A stretch of DNA of 64,000 nt, taken from positions 94,752-158,751 of the forward strand of contig JAUCZB010000005.1 in assembly GCA_030373325.1 (NCBI GenBank). Direction: 5' to 3'. The notes below the pieces were generated by a model, which saw only the letters and a program-made list of their open reading frames with translations, was not told the origin of the DNA and made no database searches. This stretch comes from Cyanobium sp. CZS25K (GTDB taxonomy: Bacteria > Cyanobacteriota > Cyanobacteriia > PCC-6307 > Cyanobiaceae). Each line of letters begins with the position of its first letter. Positions within the stretch are counted from its first letter, which is position 1. Position numbers and translations under genes: made by a program. This document shows, piece after piece, positions 56,046 to 64,000 of this stretch.

Positions 56046-57869
56046 TCAGCAGTGGTTGGCGAATTTGCGGTGATGCACCGCAGTCGCCGCCTCGGTGTCG
56101 GAGACGCTGCCCTCCTCCACCTCGGCGACGACGATCCAGTGGTCAGCCGACTCCAGGCGCTGGGTCACCCGACAACCCAGATAGGCCAGGGCTTCTCCCA
56201 GCACCGGCCCGCCGGCCGCCACCCCCTCCAGCACGGCGATGCCGGCGAAACGGTCGGCACCGGGGGGGGGGAAGCGGCGCAGGAAATGACGCAGCAGGGG
56301 TTGGTGGTTGTCCTGGGCCAGCACATTCAGCACGAAGCGGTCGCCCACCTGCAGCAGGGCTTCGATGGCCCGCTCCCGGGCGACGGCGACCGTGAGGGCC
56401 GGAGGTTCGTAGCTGGCTTGGCTCACCCAGCTGGCCACCATGGCGCCGCTGCGGTCCTGCTGAGCCGCCGTGACCACAGACAGACCGCCGCTCAGCCGCC
56501 CCAGGGCCCGGTCCCGGTCGCCGTCGAGGGCCTTGAGGGCCGCCAGGGTGCGCTCCCTGGTGAGCAGCAGACCCAGGTCGGTGCCGGCTTCCTCGCAACG
56601 CTGCACATCAGCGGCACCAGGCACCTGGGCCAGCCGCAGGGGGGCGAAGCCCTCGGGCTGGCCCAGGGACCGCAGGCGGCTGGCGATGCCGTACAGGGGT
56701 TCCTCGTGCCGGCCCCGGACCTCGTAACAACCCACCCACTGGGCCGGGCGCAGGGCCGCCAGCAGGGTGCCGATCGCCGCCTGGAGGTCGGGTTCGGGAT
56801 CCACCGGCCAGGTGGGCACCACCACGGCCGCCGCCTCGCCGATCAGCGCCGCCAGTTCCTGGGCATCGGTGGAACGCAGATCCACCATCTGAACCTGGGC
56901 CCCGGATTTACCGATGCCGCGGGCAATGGCCTGGCTGATCCTGTCGCAGAAGCCGTGCTGGCTCAGATAACAGACCGCGGCATAGGTTTCGCTGCCGCTG
57001 CGGGCCTCGCTCCAGGCGCGGTAATCGCCGAGCCAGTGCGCGATGTGGTGCCGCAGCAGGGGACCATGGCCGCTGGCGACAGTGGTGACCGGCGGCAGAG
57101 TGTCGAGCCGCTTGAGGGCCTGCAGCACACTGCGGGCGCTGGGTCCCATGAGGCAGTCGTAGTAGAAGCGGAAATTCGGAGCGATCGCCCCAAGATCGGC
57201 ATCGAAGAGCTCCTCGGAACAGAAGTGCAGGCCGAAGGCATCAAAGGTGAACAGGGTCCCGGTGCCGTGGTCGAAGCTGAAGATCGTGTCCGGCCAGTGC
57301 AGGTTCGGGGCACTGAGAAACGCAAGATTGTGATCCACGCCGGAATCCGGATGGCGGCTGAGGTCGAGTTGGTCGCCACTTTTCACCACCCGGCGCCGGA
57401 ACGGGCGGTGCAGCTGGTGTTCCAGGAACTGGACCGCCACCTTGGAGCCGACGATCTCGATCTCTGGATGGAGATCCAGCACATCAGCGATCAGACCGGA
57501 ATGGTCAGGTTCCGTATGGGAAACGATCAGGTGATCAAGGCGGCGGGGATCGATGCGGGACTGCAGCAGTTCCAGCCAGGACTGGCGAAACTTGGCGTGG
57601 CTGGTGTCCACCAGAGCCCAGCGTTCTCCCGCCACCAGAAAGGCGTTGTAGGTGGTGCCATTGCGCAGGCCGAATTCGATGTCGAAACGGCTGTGATCCC
57701 AGTCAAGGGAACGCAGGACCGTGGTATCTGCAGCAACAGGTTCCTACTGCAGAGACAGCCGGCCGGATGGGGCTGGCGCTGGCGCCTCAAGCAAGGCGGC
57801 TCGCTGCTTTTCTGCCTGCTTCAGCAGGCTTTCAACCCGGAAGGATCCAGGTTTTGTGATGGCAGACAT
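56046..57869 (-). pseudogene. flv3: Flv3-like flavodiiron protein with in-frame TAG near the N-terminus (57744-57746)
   Basis: One frame from ATG 57869: MSAITKPGSFRVESLLKQAEKQRAALLEAPAPAPSGRLSLQ-TAG-EPVAADTTVLRSLDWDHSRFDIEFGLRNGTTYNAFLVAGERWALVDTSHAKF...VSHTEPDHSGLIAD (canonical diiron ligands)...flavodoxin...flavin reductase. The ORF track shows only 56046..57635. Confidence 0.82.
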
Positions 57870-57988
57870 CGGGTCGAAACTCCCATGACGCGGTGGTCGA
57901 AATTGACGCTAAGGAGTGTTGCGGATGGCTGGGCAGCCCCGTCGATAGGCGTTGTTGATCACGCCCACAATGAGCTGGGGGAGTGTTC

Positions 57989-58948
57989 TCAGGGATTGCA
58001 GCGCGGACAATCACCGGGATCCGCTGCACCCCGGCCATCCCGGCGCGGTTTCTCCTCCCGGTGCCCGCAGACCTCGCACCCCCACACTTCGGCCCGAAGC
58101 CGTTGCGTCGGCTGACCGCACCAGGCGCAGGGCAAACCGACCAGTCCCTCCCCAAGGCCCCAGCCGGGGGCACCACAGGCCGGACAGGGGCTGGCGATCC
58201 GCCGGACCAGCCGGAAGGCCAGGGTCCGGATCGACGCCAGGCGTGTGGGATTGCAGTGGGCGCGCATGTCGGTCTCCAGCCGGACCTGCCCGTCATCCGA
58301 GGCCTCGGCACATCGCCACAGGGCTTCCGCCAGCTGCCCGGGCGTACCGATGCCCTTGATCAGGGGACCATCGGCGGCTGCCGTGCCGCCGTCGCTGCGG
58401 TGGGGTCGGGCGATCAGCCCATGGGAGGGGAAACCCACCCGCCGCAACCAGTCCTGCAGGTCGTCGTCGGGCGACACCACCCGGTGATCGAAGTTGGTGC
58501 GTGCTGCCAGCAGGCTTTCGGCGATCACCAGACCCGATCGTCGATCCACGAAGGTGAGCCATTCGGTGCCTGCCGTCAGCCAGGGGAAGGCGGGGTGGGC
58601 GCCGAAGCTGCCTTCGCTGGCCAGCCCGAGATCCAGGCCCGTGTGGTCCATGCCGGCCTGGGCCTTGCGCCGGCAGGTCTCGAGGGCATCGGCGGGACGG
58701 GGGCGTTCCCCGCTGAAGGTGCCGAGCAGGTCCGTATCGAAGCCGCTGGCCACGACCACGGTGAGGTCGAGGCCACGGCGGAAGGGTCTTGCCAGCACGC
58801 GTTCCTTGCCGTGGCGGGTGGCCAGGCTCACCGGGCGCCCACGGAACGTCGCACCGGCAAGACAGACCATGGGCTCGATAACGGGAGCGCGGGGCACAGG
58901 CAGCAAAGGGGCAATCCGATCACCGGGGCTTATCAGCTGGATTGGCAA
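57989..58948 (-). CDS. DUF6671-like protein with C-terminal zinc-ribbon-like Cys pairs
   Basis: MVCLAGATFRGRPVSLATRHGKERVLARPF...VDRRSGLVIAESLLAARTNFDHR; CPACGAPG, CAWCGQ, CEVCGH, CPRC. Confidence 0.75.
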   Translation of the reverse strand: MPIQLISPGDRIAPLLPVPRAPVIEPMVCLAGATFRGRPVSLATRHGKERVLARPFRRGLDLTVVVASGFDTDLLGTFSGERPRPADALETCRRKAQAGMDHTGLDLGLASEGSFGAHPAFPWLTAGTEWLTFVDRRSGLVIAESLLAARTNFDHRVVSPDDDLQDWLRRVGFPSHGLIARPHRSDGGTAAADGPLIKGIGTPGQLAEALWRCAEASDDGQVRLETDMRAHCNPTRLASIRTLAFRLVRRIASPCPACGAPGWGLGEGLVGLPCAWCGQPTQRLRAEVWGCEVCGHREEKPRRDGRGAADPGDCPRCNP

Positions 58949-59121
58949 TCCTGCGCTTGAGTATCACCCAAGGGCCGGAAATGGTCACTAATGTTTCCGG
59001 ACTCCAACAAGAGCCTCGCCCCTGGAGGTTCGGGCAATCCAAACGACCACCCGTTCAACCCCACTCTTGGTGGCCATCACTGCCGCCCTCAGCATTCTTC
59101 CGCCTTGCGATACGCCGAGTC

Positions 59122-59784
59122 ATGACCATCACCATGCCCGCACGACCGCTGCGCCTGAGCCTTCGCGCCGATGATCATCTGCCGGCCGACCTGAGCTGGC
59201 GTATCGATGATGGTTACATCCGTGCCAACACATGGAATGAGGAGGGTGAATCCATCACCCTCGGCATCTGGGGACCTGGCGATCTGATTACCCCCACGGG
59301 TTGCGGGATAACCCCCTACGAACTCATCTCCCTCACCAGGGTGGTGGTGGAGGAGTGTGATCCCAGTGAGAGCGAGATTCTCGCCTTCATGCGTGATCTG
59401 TTCACCCAGACCACCCATCTGTTGCAGATCCATCGGGTGAGGCCCGCCGATGCGCGGCTGCTGCGCTTGCTGCACTGGATCGGCGCACGCTTCGGCCGGG
59501 TCAGCAGCAGCGGCACCACCCTTTCGCTCGAGGACATGAACCTGACCCACCGCCATCTGGCCGACATCGCCGGCATGACCAGGGTCACCGTGACCAAAGC
59601 CCTGACCCGTTTCCGCAGCAAGGGCCAGGTCGTGAGGGTCAGCGAGGCCGATCTGCTGGTGCCTCGCGACACCGGCCTGAACGCCGTCAGCCCCGCCCCC
59701 CTCCCCTTGAGCTCCCTTTCCTTCCCGAGAACCCTTCGCCATGAACCCCCTGCTCACCAGAACGCCGGCTTCCGAACCCCATGA
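59122..59784 (+). CDS. Crp/Fnr-family transcriptional regulator
   Basis: GESITLGIWGPGDLITPTGCGITPYELISLTRVVVEE; HTH NLTHRHLADIAGMTRVTVTKALTRFRSKGQV. Confidence 0.88.
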   Translation: MTITMPARPLRLSLRADDHLPADLSWRIDDGYIRANTWNEEGESITLGIWGPGDLITPTGCGITPYELISLTRVVVEECDPSESEILAFMRDLFTQTTHLLQIHRVRPADARLLRLLHWIGARFGRVSSSGTTLSLEDMNLTHRHLADIAGMTRVTVTKALTRFRSKGQVVRVSEADLLVPRDTGLNAVSPAPLPLSSLSFPRTLRHEPPAHQNAGFRTP

Positions 59785-60289
59785 CGCCATTCCCTGGCAT
59801 CAGCAGTTGCGCCGCACCCAGATCGTCCGGGCCCTTGAGGCTGTCCAGGACCTGATCGCCATCTCCTTGTGTCTGGGGCTGTTCGGCGTGATGGTGCTCC
59901 AGCTGAAACGAACCTTCTCGACCCTGGTCTCCACGTCGAAATTCCACGAGGTCACGGCCGACATCCTCTTCATCCTGATCCTGGTGGAACTTTTCCGCCT
60001 GCTGATCATCTACCTGCAGGAACAGCGGGTGTCGATCGGTGTGGCGGTGGAGATCGCCATCGTGTCGGTGCTGCGAGAAGTGATTGTGCGCGGCGTTCTG
60101 GAAACCGACTGGCAACAGATTCTGGCGGTGTGCCTGTTTCTGATGACCATGGCCCTGTTGATGGTGGTGAGGGTCTGGCTGCCGCCGACCTTTGCCGGCG
60201 TCGACCCGGAAGCGCAGGTTTCGGCCCGGATGCGCCAGCACCAGGAGTCGTCAGACAGCCAGGTCACTCATCAACGGGTGGAGTTCTGA
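59741..60289 (+). CDS. PsiE-like (phosphate-starvation-inducible) membrane protein
   Basis: ALEAVQDLIAISLCLGLFGVMVLQL...VTADILFILILVELFRLLIIYLQEQRVSIGVAVEIAIVSVLREVIVRG. Overlaps the end of the Crp/Fnr gene by 44 bp. Confidence 0.85.
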   Translation: MNPLLTRTPASEPHDAIPWHQQLRRTQIVRALEAVQDLIAISLCLGLFGVMVLQLKRTFSTLVSTSKFHEVTADILFILILVELFRLLIIYLQEQRVSIGVAVEIAIVSVLREVIVRGVLETDWQQILAVCLFLMTMALLMVVRVWLPPTFAGVDPEAQVSARMRQHQESSDSQVTHQRVEF

Positions 60290-60300
60290 CGACCCGACAT

Positions 60301-60339
60301 CAGCATTGGAGAACAGCGTTGGAGAACAGCATCGGAGAA
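60301..60339. repeat. 13-bp tandem repeat, 3 copies
   Basis: CAGCATTGGAGAA / CAGCGTTGGAGAA / CAGCATCGGAGAA followed by CAG. Confidence 0.9.
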
Positions 60340-60460
60340 CAGAGCCGGACAACCAAAGTCTGATCAACCAACAAACCTGTGGCCCCCTGAAAGGCCATCA
60401 CGGCTGACCTCCATCCCAGCCTCCACAAGCCATGGGTCGCTGCCGTCCGGTTCTGCCAGG

Positions 60461-62026
60461 ATGCTGCCCCGCCCCGGGGTTGCTGGCTTGGTGCAGACAT
60501 CTCCGCCCCTGGCCCGCCTGGCCCTGCTCCTTGCCGCGGGCCTCACCGCTTCGCCTCCGGCGCGCGCCCTGGAGCGGATCGAACTGAAGCTGCCGTTGTT
60601 GGAGACCACCTTCTCGATCCGGCTGGCCGAACTGAGCGATCCCCGGGCCCTGCTCGAGGGAAACAGCGACCTGGCCGAGCTCGACCAGGCCACCCAGGGC
60701 CGGATCGGGCGCCAGCTGGTGGAACTGTTCAACGCCCCCCTTCCCCTGCAGGCCCTCGAGGTGGCCCACCAGGTGGCCCCTTCTCCCCTGGCCCAGCAGG
60801 CCCTGCTGCTGCTGTCCTCCCTCGGGGGCGTTGACGGTCTGCCGGCCGATGTGTCCAGCGAAACCCTGCTGAACGTCCTCGACCTGGCCTACGCCCGTGG
60901 TTCCCTGACGATGCTGGGGGTGCTTCAGGCGATACCGGGCCAGACGGCCTTCGTGGATCTCGGCAAGGGCCTTTTCCTGCTGCAGCGGATGAACGCGCAG
61001 CTGCGCTCGGCCGCAGGCCTGCTGGACGGCCAGACCCCCGCGACGGTGGATCCCTCCCTGCATGATCCCGGTGCCTTGCCCGTGCGGCGGGAGACCCTGC
61101 GCCTGCCGGTGGCCTACCGGTCCCAGCCCCTGGAGGTGGTCGTGATCCGTCCCACCCAGCAGGCGTCCGGCCGGCTGGTGGCCATCTCCCATGGCCTCTG
61201 GGATGGGCCGGAAAGCTTCGAGGGCTGGGGAAGGCATCTCGCCAGCCACGGTTACACCGTGCTGCTGCCCCGTCACCCCGGCAGCGACCGGACCCAGCAG
61301 CAGGCCATGCTTTCGGGAAAGGTGCCCCCGCCCGGCCCGGCCGAGCTCCGCCTGCGGCCCCTCGACGTCTCCGCCCTGATCGATGCGGCGGCCGCGGGGA
61401 CGCTGGGACTGCCACCCGGCCTCAAAACGGATGCGGTGGTGGTGCTGGGCCAGTCCTGGGGAGCCACCACGGCCCTTCAGCTGGCGGGCGCCCGTCCCGT
61501 GTCGATTCAGCTGCAGCAACGCTGCCGCGACCTGCGGGACCCCCAGCGCAACCTCAGCTGGGTGTTGCAATGCAGCTTCCTGGGCGCCACCGACCAGGCG
61601 GCCCTGACCGACCCGCGGGTGAAGGCGGTGGTGGCGGTGAGTCCGCCGATGTCGCTCCTGTTCGATGCCGGAGTCTCGCCGGTCTTCCAGGGTCGGGTGC
61701 TGGTGGTCAGCGGCAGCCGCGACTGGGTGGTGCCCCCCGGCCCCGAAGCCATCGCACCGATGGCCGGGGTCGCCCGCCAGGGCAAGAACGGGCACCGGCT
61801 CGTCCTGGCGGGCGGAGGCGATCACTTCAACATGGGCTCCCCCTATGACCAGGGCGGCGGCCCCCTGGGGGGTCTGCTGCTGGGATGGGTGAACGGGGCC
61901 TTCGCCGCAGGAGCGGCCGTTGCCCCCGGGCCCGGGGCCCCGGCCCTGCTGCCGCCGGATGGCTGGGGGGATCCCGCCCTGCCCCTCAACGACGTGACCG
62001 ACCGGCTGCCGAGTTGGACCCCCTGA
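60461..62026 (+). CDS. Alpha/beta hydrolase with N-terminal DUF1400-like domain, exported
   Basis: Signal peptide; LERIELKLPLLETTFSIRLAEL...; VAISHGLWDGPESFEGWGRHLASHGYTVLLPRHPGSD; nucleophile VVLGQSWGATTALQLAGA; GGDHFNMG. Confidence 0.85.
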   Translation: MLPRPGVAGLVQTSPPLARLALLLAAGLTASPPARALERIELKLPLLETTFSIRLAELSDPRALLEGNSDLAELDQATQGRIGRQLVELFNAPLPLQALEVAHQVAPSPLAQQALLLLSSLGGVDGLPADVSSETLLNVLDLAYARGSLTMLGVLQAIPGQTAFVDLGKGLFLLQRMNAQLRSAAGLLDGQTPATVDPSLHDPGALPVRRETLRLPVAYRSQPLEVVVIRPTQQASGRLVAISHGLWDGPESFEGWGRHLASHGYTVLLPRHPGSDRTQQQAMLSGKVPPPGPAELRLRPLDVSALIDAAAAGTLGLPPGLKTDAVVVLGQSWGATTALQLAGARPVSIQLQQRCRDLRDPQRNLSWVLQCSFLGATDQAALTDPRVKAVVAVSPPMSLLFDAGVSPVFQGRVLVVSGSRDWVVPPGPEAIAPMAGVARQGKNGHRLVLAGGGDHFNMGSPYDQGGGPLGGLLLGWVNGAFAAGAAVAPGPGAPALLPPDGWGDPALPLNDVTDRLPSWTP

Positions 62027-62055
62027 AGTGTCAGCACCCACCATCGGAACCACAA

Positions 62056-62661
62056 ATGTCCCCCCTGCCTTTCCGCTCGTCATCGGCCCGCGCCTGGGGC
62101 GGAGCTGGTCTGGCCGCCCTGCTGAGCCTGGCCGCGCCGGCCGCAAGGTCGGCTGAGCAGGTGGTCTTCGTCAGCGGAGCATTTCGCCGCTCGATTCCCG
62201 TCGCCGATCTGGAGCGGCTGGCCCGAACGGGTGAGGCCGTGGGCCTGCTGGGGGATGCCCTGCGCCTCGGCGGTCAGGACCCGGCCGAGGTCGGCAAGCT
62301 GCTGAACCATGGGGTGCCGCTGCCGCTGGTGCTGACCACCCGCCTGTTGAGCACGCGGTTCGGCGAAAGCGCCCTGGAACGGCTGTCCGGCATCCTTTAC
62401 CCCCTCAAGGCGCCGGAAGTGGGCATGGTAGCCCTGCGATCGGCAACGATTCTGGGCATCCGGAACGGCTCCGGCAGCCTTTCGGCGGTCGGCTTCCTGC
62501 GGGCCTACCCCAATGCGGAAGTCGCGATCAATCTGCCGGCGCTGCAGTCGGCCCTGGAGGGGCTCAGCGGGGTGAGCCAGGTGGTGAAGGAGTTTCTCGA
62601 ATCTGACCTGGGCTCCAACCTCGAACGGCTGAAGGAGCCCGGGGCTGCCGCCACGCCCTGA
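62056..62661 (+). CDS. Stand-alone DUF1400-like exported protein
   Basis: Signal peptide; AEQVVFVSGAFRRSIPVADLERLARTGEAVGLLGDALRLGGQDPAEVGKLLNHGVPLPLVLTTRLLSTRFGESALERLSGILYP. Confidence 0.75.
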   Translation: MSPLPFRSSSARAWGGAGLAALLSLAAPAARSAEQVVFVSGAFRRSIPVADLERLARTGEAVGLLGDALRLGGQDPAEVGKLLNHGVPLPLVLTTRLLSTRFGESALERLSGILYPLKAPEVGMVALRSATILGIRNGSGSLSAVGFLRAYPNAEVAINLPALQSALEGLSGVSQVVKEFLESDLGSNLERLKEPGAAATP

Positions 62662-62694
62662 AGCCGGGTCCCCGGCCGCGGGGGGTGTTGGCCG

Positions 62695-63327
62695 TCAGAA
62701 CGCCGGCGCCAGGACAGCTTCGGGTTCCGGCAGAGCCAGACGCTTCAAGATGGCCACCAGGGACCCCAGCTGGGGTCCCTCCAGGCGAAACAGACCCTGC
62801 TCGCCGCCGGCCTGGAACCCTCGCGCCTTCAGCACCTCGTGGATGGCTTCACGGATCGCCCGCGCCTGGGTGTCGGACGCGACAGTCACCAGCTGCACCG
62901 TCTCCTGCAGCCCCCCCGGGCCGGGGGGGCGGTCCCTGATCTCCAGCCGGAACCAGCGCAGACCATCCGGCATCGGTTGTGCGGTCAGCTGCAGGAAGCA
63001 GCGGCAGGCCATCAGGCGGCGGTCCACCGCCCGGCCCAGTTGCAGGGCCAGCTCGCCGTCGTCTTCGGCATCAAGGCCGAGCTGGGCATGGAAAGCGGCC
63101 TCCATACGCTGCTGCTCGGCACGACGAACGTCCCTGAGCCCGCGGGACACCTGGGACTGGAGGTGCTCCTGCCAGGCATGGGCCACAAACACCGGCAGCA
63201 GGCTGGGGTCATCCGCCTCAAAGGCCCGCGCAAGGTTGGCCGGCAGGGTCGCAGCAGTGCCATCCTCCGCCCGCTGAAGCAACCATTCCCGCAGGGGCGT
63301 GACCGGTTCCGCCATGACTCGCATCAC
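62695..63327 (-). CDS. Conserved-looking hypothetical protein
   Basis: Coherent 210-aa ORF with plausible composition; no recognised motif. Confidence 0.6.
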   Translation of the reverse strand: MMRVMAEPVTPLREWLLQRAEDGTAATLPANLARAFEADDPSLLPVFVAHAWQEHLQSQVSRGLRDVRRAEQQRMEAAFHAQLGLDAEDDGELALQLGRAVDRRLMACRCFLQLTAQPMPDGLRWFRLEIRDRPPGPGGLQETVQLVTVASDTQARAIREAIHEVLKARGFQAGGEQGLFRLEGPQLGSLVAILKRLALPEPEAVLAPAF

Positions 63328-63353
63328 TTATTCAATTTTCCTTAAGCCTAGCT

Positions 63354-63890
63354 TCATCCTGCTGCGTCCGCCCCCTCCAGAAGCCACAGGGCCAGGCCAC
63401 CGCCGCGGCCCCGGGCGGCCAGCCACCCCAATGGCACCCCCTTCGATGGCACCAGCTCGCCTGCTGCTGCCCGTCGGGCGGCGATCAGGGCGAAGAAAGG
63501 CATGCGCAGCGGATCAGGAGCGGGCAGGGCACGCTCGAACAACACCCGTCCAGCCAGCAGCAGCCGCAAGCGGTCGAAACGGAAGACCAGCAGGGGACGG
63601 CGGCCCTGCAGCCGGCCAACCCCATCGAAGCGGACCTCCAGGGCACCGAGGCGCACGCTGTTGACCAACCGCAGCCCCTCCTCCCCTGGAGCCGACGCGT
63701 CCGGCTCCAGCTGCAGTCGGGCGGCCAGCCCCCGCAACAGGCTGGCGGCCAGCGTGGCGGGCTGGAGGCTTCCCTTGTTCCAGATCCGCTCGAGCTGCCA
63801 GGAACCGAGCAGATCCCCCCGCCTCAGACCACTTCCCTCCCGTCGACAGCGTCGTTCACGATCCAGCAACTGCTGGGCATCGGGGATCAC
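63354..63890 (-). CDS. Conserved-looking hypothetical protein
   Basis: 178-aa ORF: LLGSWQLERIWNKGS...LGALEVRFDGVGRLQGRRPLLVFRFDRLRLLLAGRVLFERALPAP. Resembles lipocalin-like cyanobacterial hypotheticals (weak). Confidence 0.55.
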   Translation of the reverse strand: MIPDAQQLLDRERRCRREGSGLRRGDLLGSWQLERIWNKGSLQPATLAASLLRGLAARLQLEPDASAPGEEGLRLVNSVRLGALEVRFDGVGRLQGRRPLLVFRFDRLRLLLAGRVLFERALPAPDPLRMPFFALIAARRAAAGELVPSKGVPLGWLAARGRGGGLALWLLEGADAAG

Positions 63891-64000
63891 GGCAGCGGCT
63901 CCTGCAGCAAGGAAGCAACGCTAGGAACGGCCGCCCGCCTGAAGCCGGGACGCTTCGCAATCTCCAGCTGCTATTGAGAATCGCTTGCAAAAGGGGCGGT

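Noticed and set aside
51999-57746. Global TAG suppression/recoding linking the amber codons in the pilin-like and Flv3-like genes
   Set aside because: The pilin relic also has an in-frame TGA and Flv1 a frameshift; ordinary gene decay is simpler. No suppressor tRNA was seen in the window.
55194-58115. 973-aa plus-strand ORF covering the Flv operon
   Set aside because: Shadow ORF: Gly/Gln/His/Arg-rich, no motifs, while the minus strand encodes recognisable Flv3/Flv1 domains across the same span.
60398-62146. 582-aa minus-strand ORF antisense to the DUF1400 hydrolase
   Set aside because: Gly/Gln/Pro-rich shadow translation without motifs.

Overview
High-GC cyanobacterial chromosome segment; gene content (CyanoP/PsbP, Flv1/Flv3, NHLP/Nif11 components, lipA, RRM RNA-binding protein, recB/recD) suggests a Synechococcus/Cyanobium-type organism (inference). 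Most of the window is ordinary genes: recBD, a DEAD-box helicase, ABC exporters, a FUSC-FUSC-porin-TolC-ClC cluster, recR, lipA, a P-type ATPase, an exported SOD and a YbhGFSR-like ABC operon. The most interesting signals are: (1) a urea-transporter-like channel fused to a multi-EF-hand C-terminus; (2) a Flv3-Flv1 flavodiiron operon in which both genes look disrupted, Flv3 by an in-frame amber codon and Flv1 by a -1 frameshift; (3) a minor-pilin-like locus with two in-frame stops, flanked by imperfect ~115 bp direct repeats; (4) a decayed hybrid histidine kinase with an internal junction and a G-run frameshift; (5) an orphan NHLP-type secretion protein with a downstream small membrane ORF, plus a Nif11-leader-like peptide without a Cys-rich core; (6) a DUF6398-like protein ending in a beta-clamp-like QLGLF motif, inside a small gene-decay and toxin-antitoxin island. 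No tRNA, rRNA or CRISPR array was seen. All calls come from reading the sequence and ORF translations by eye. No searches were run.
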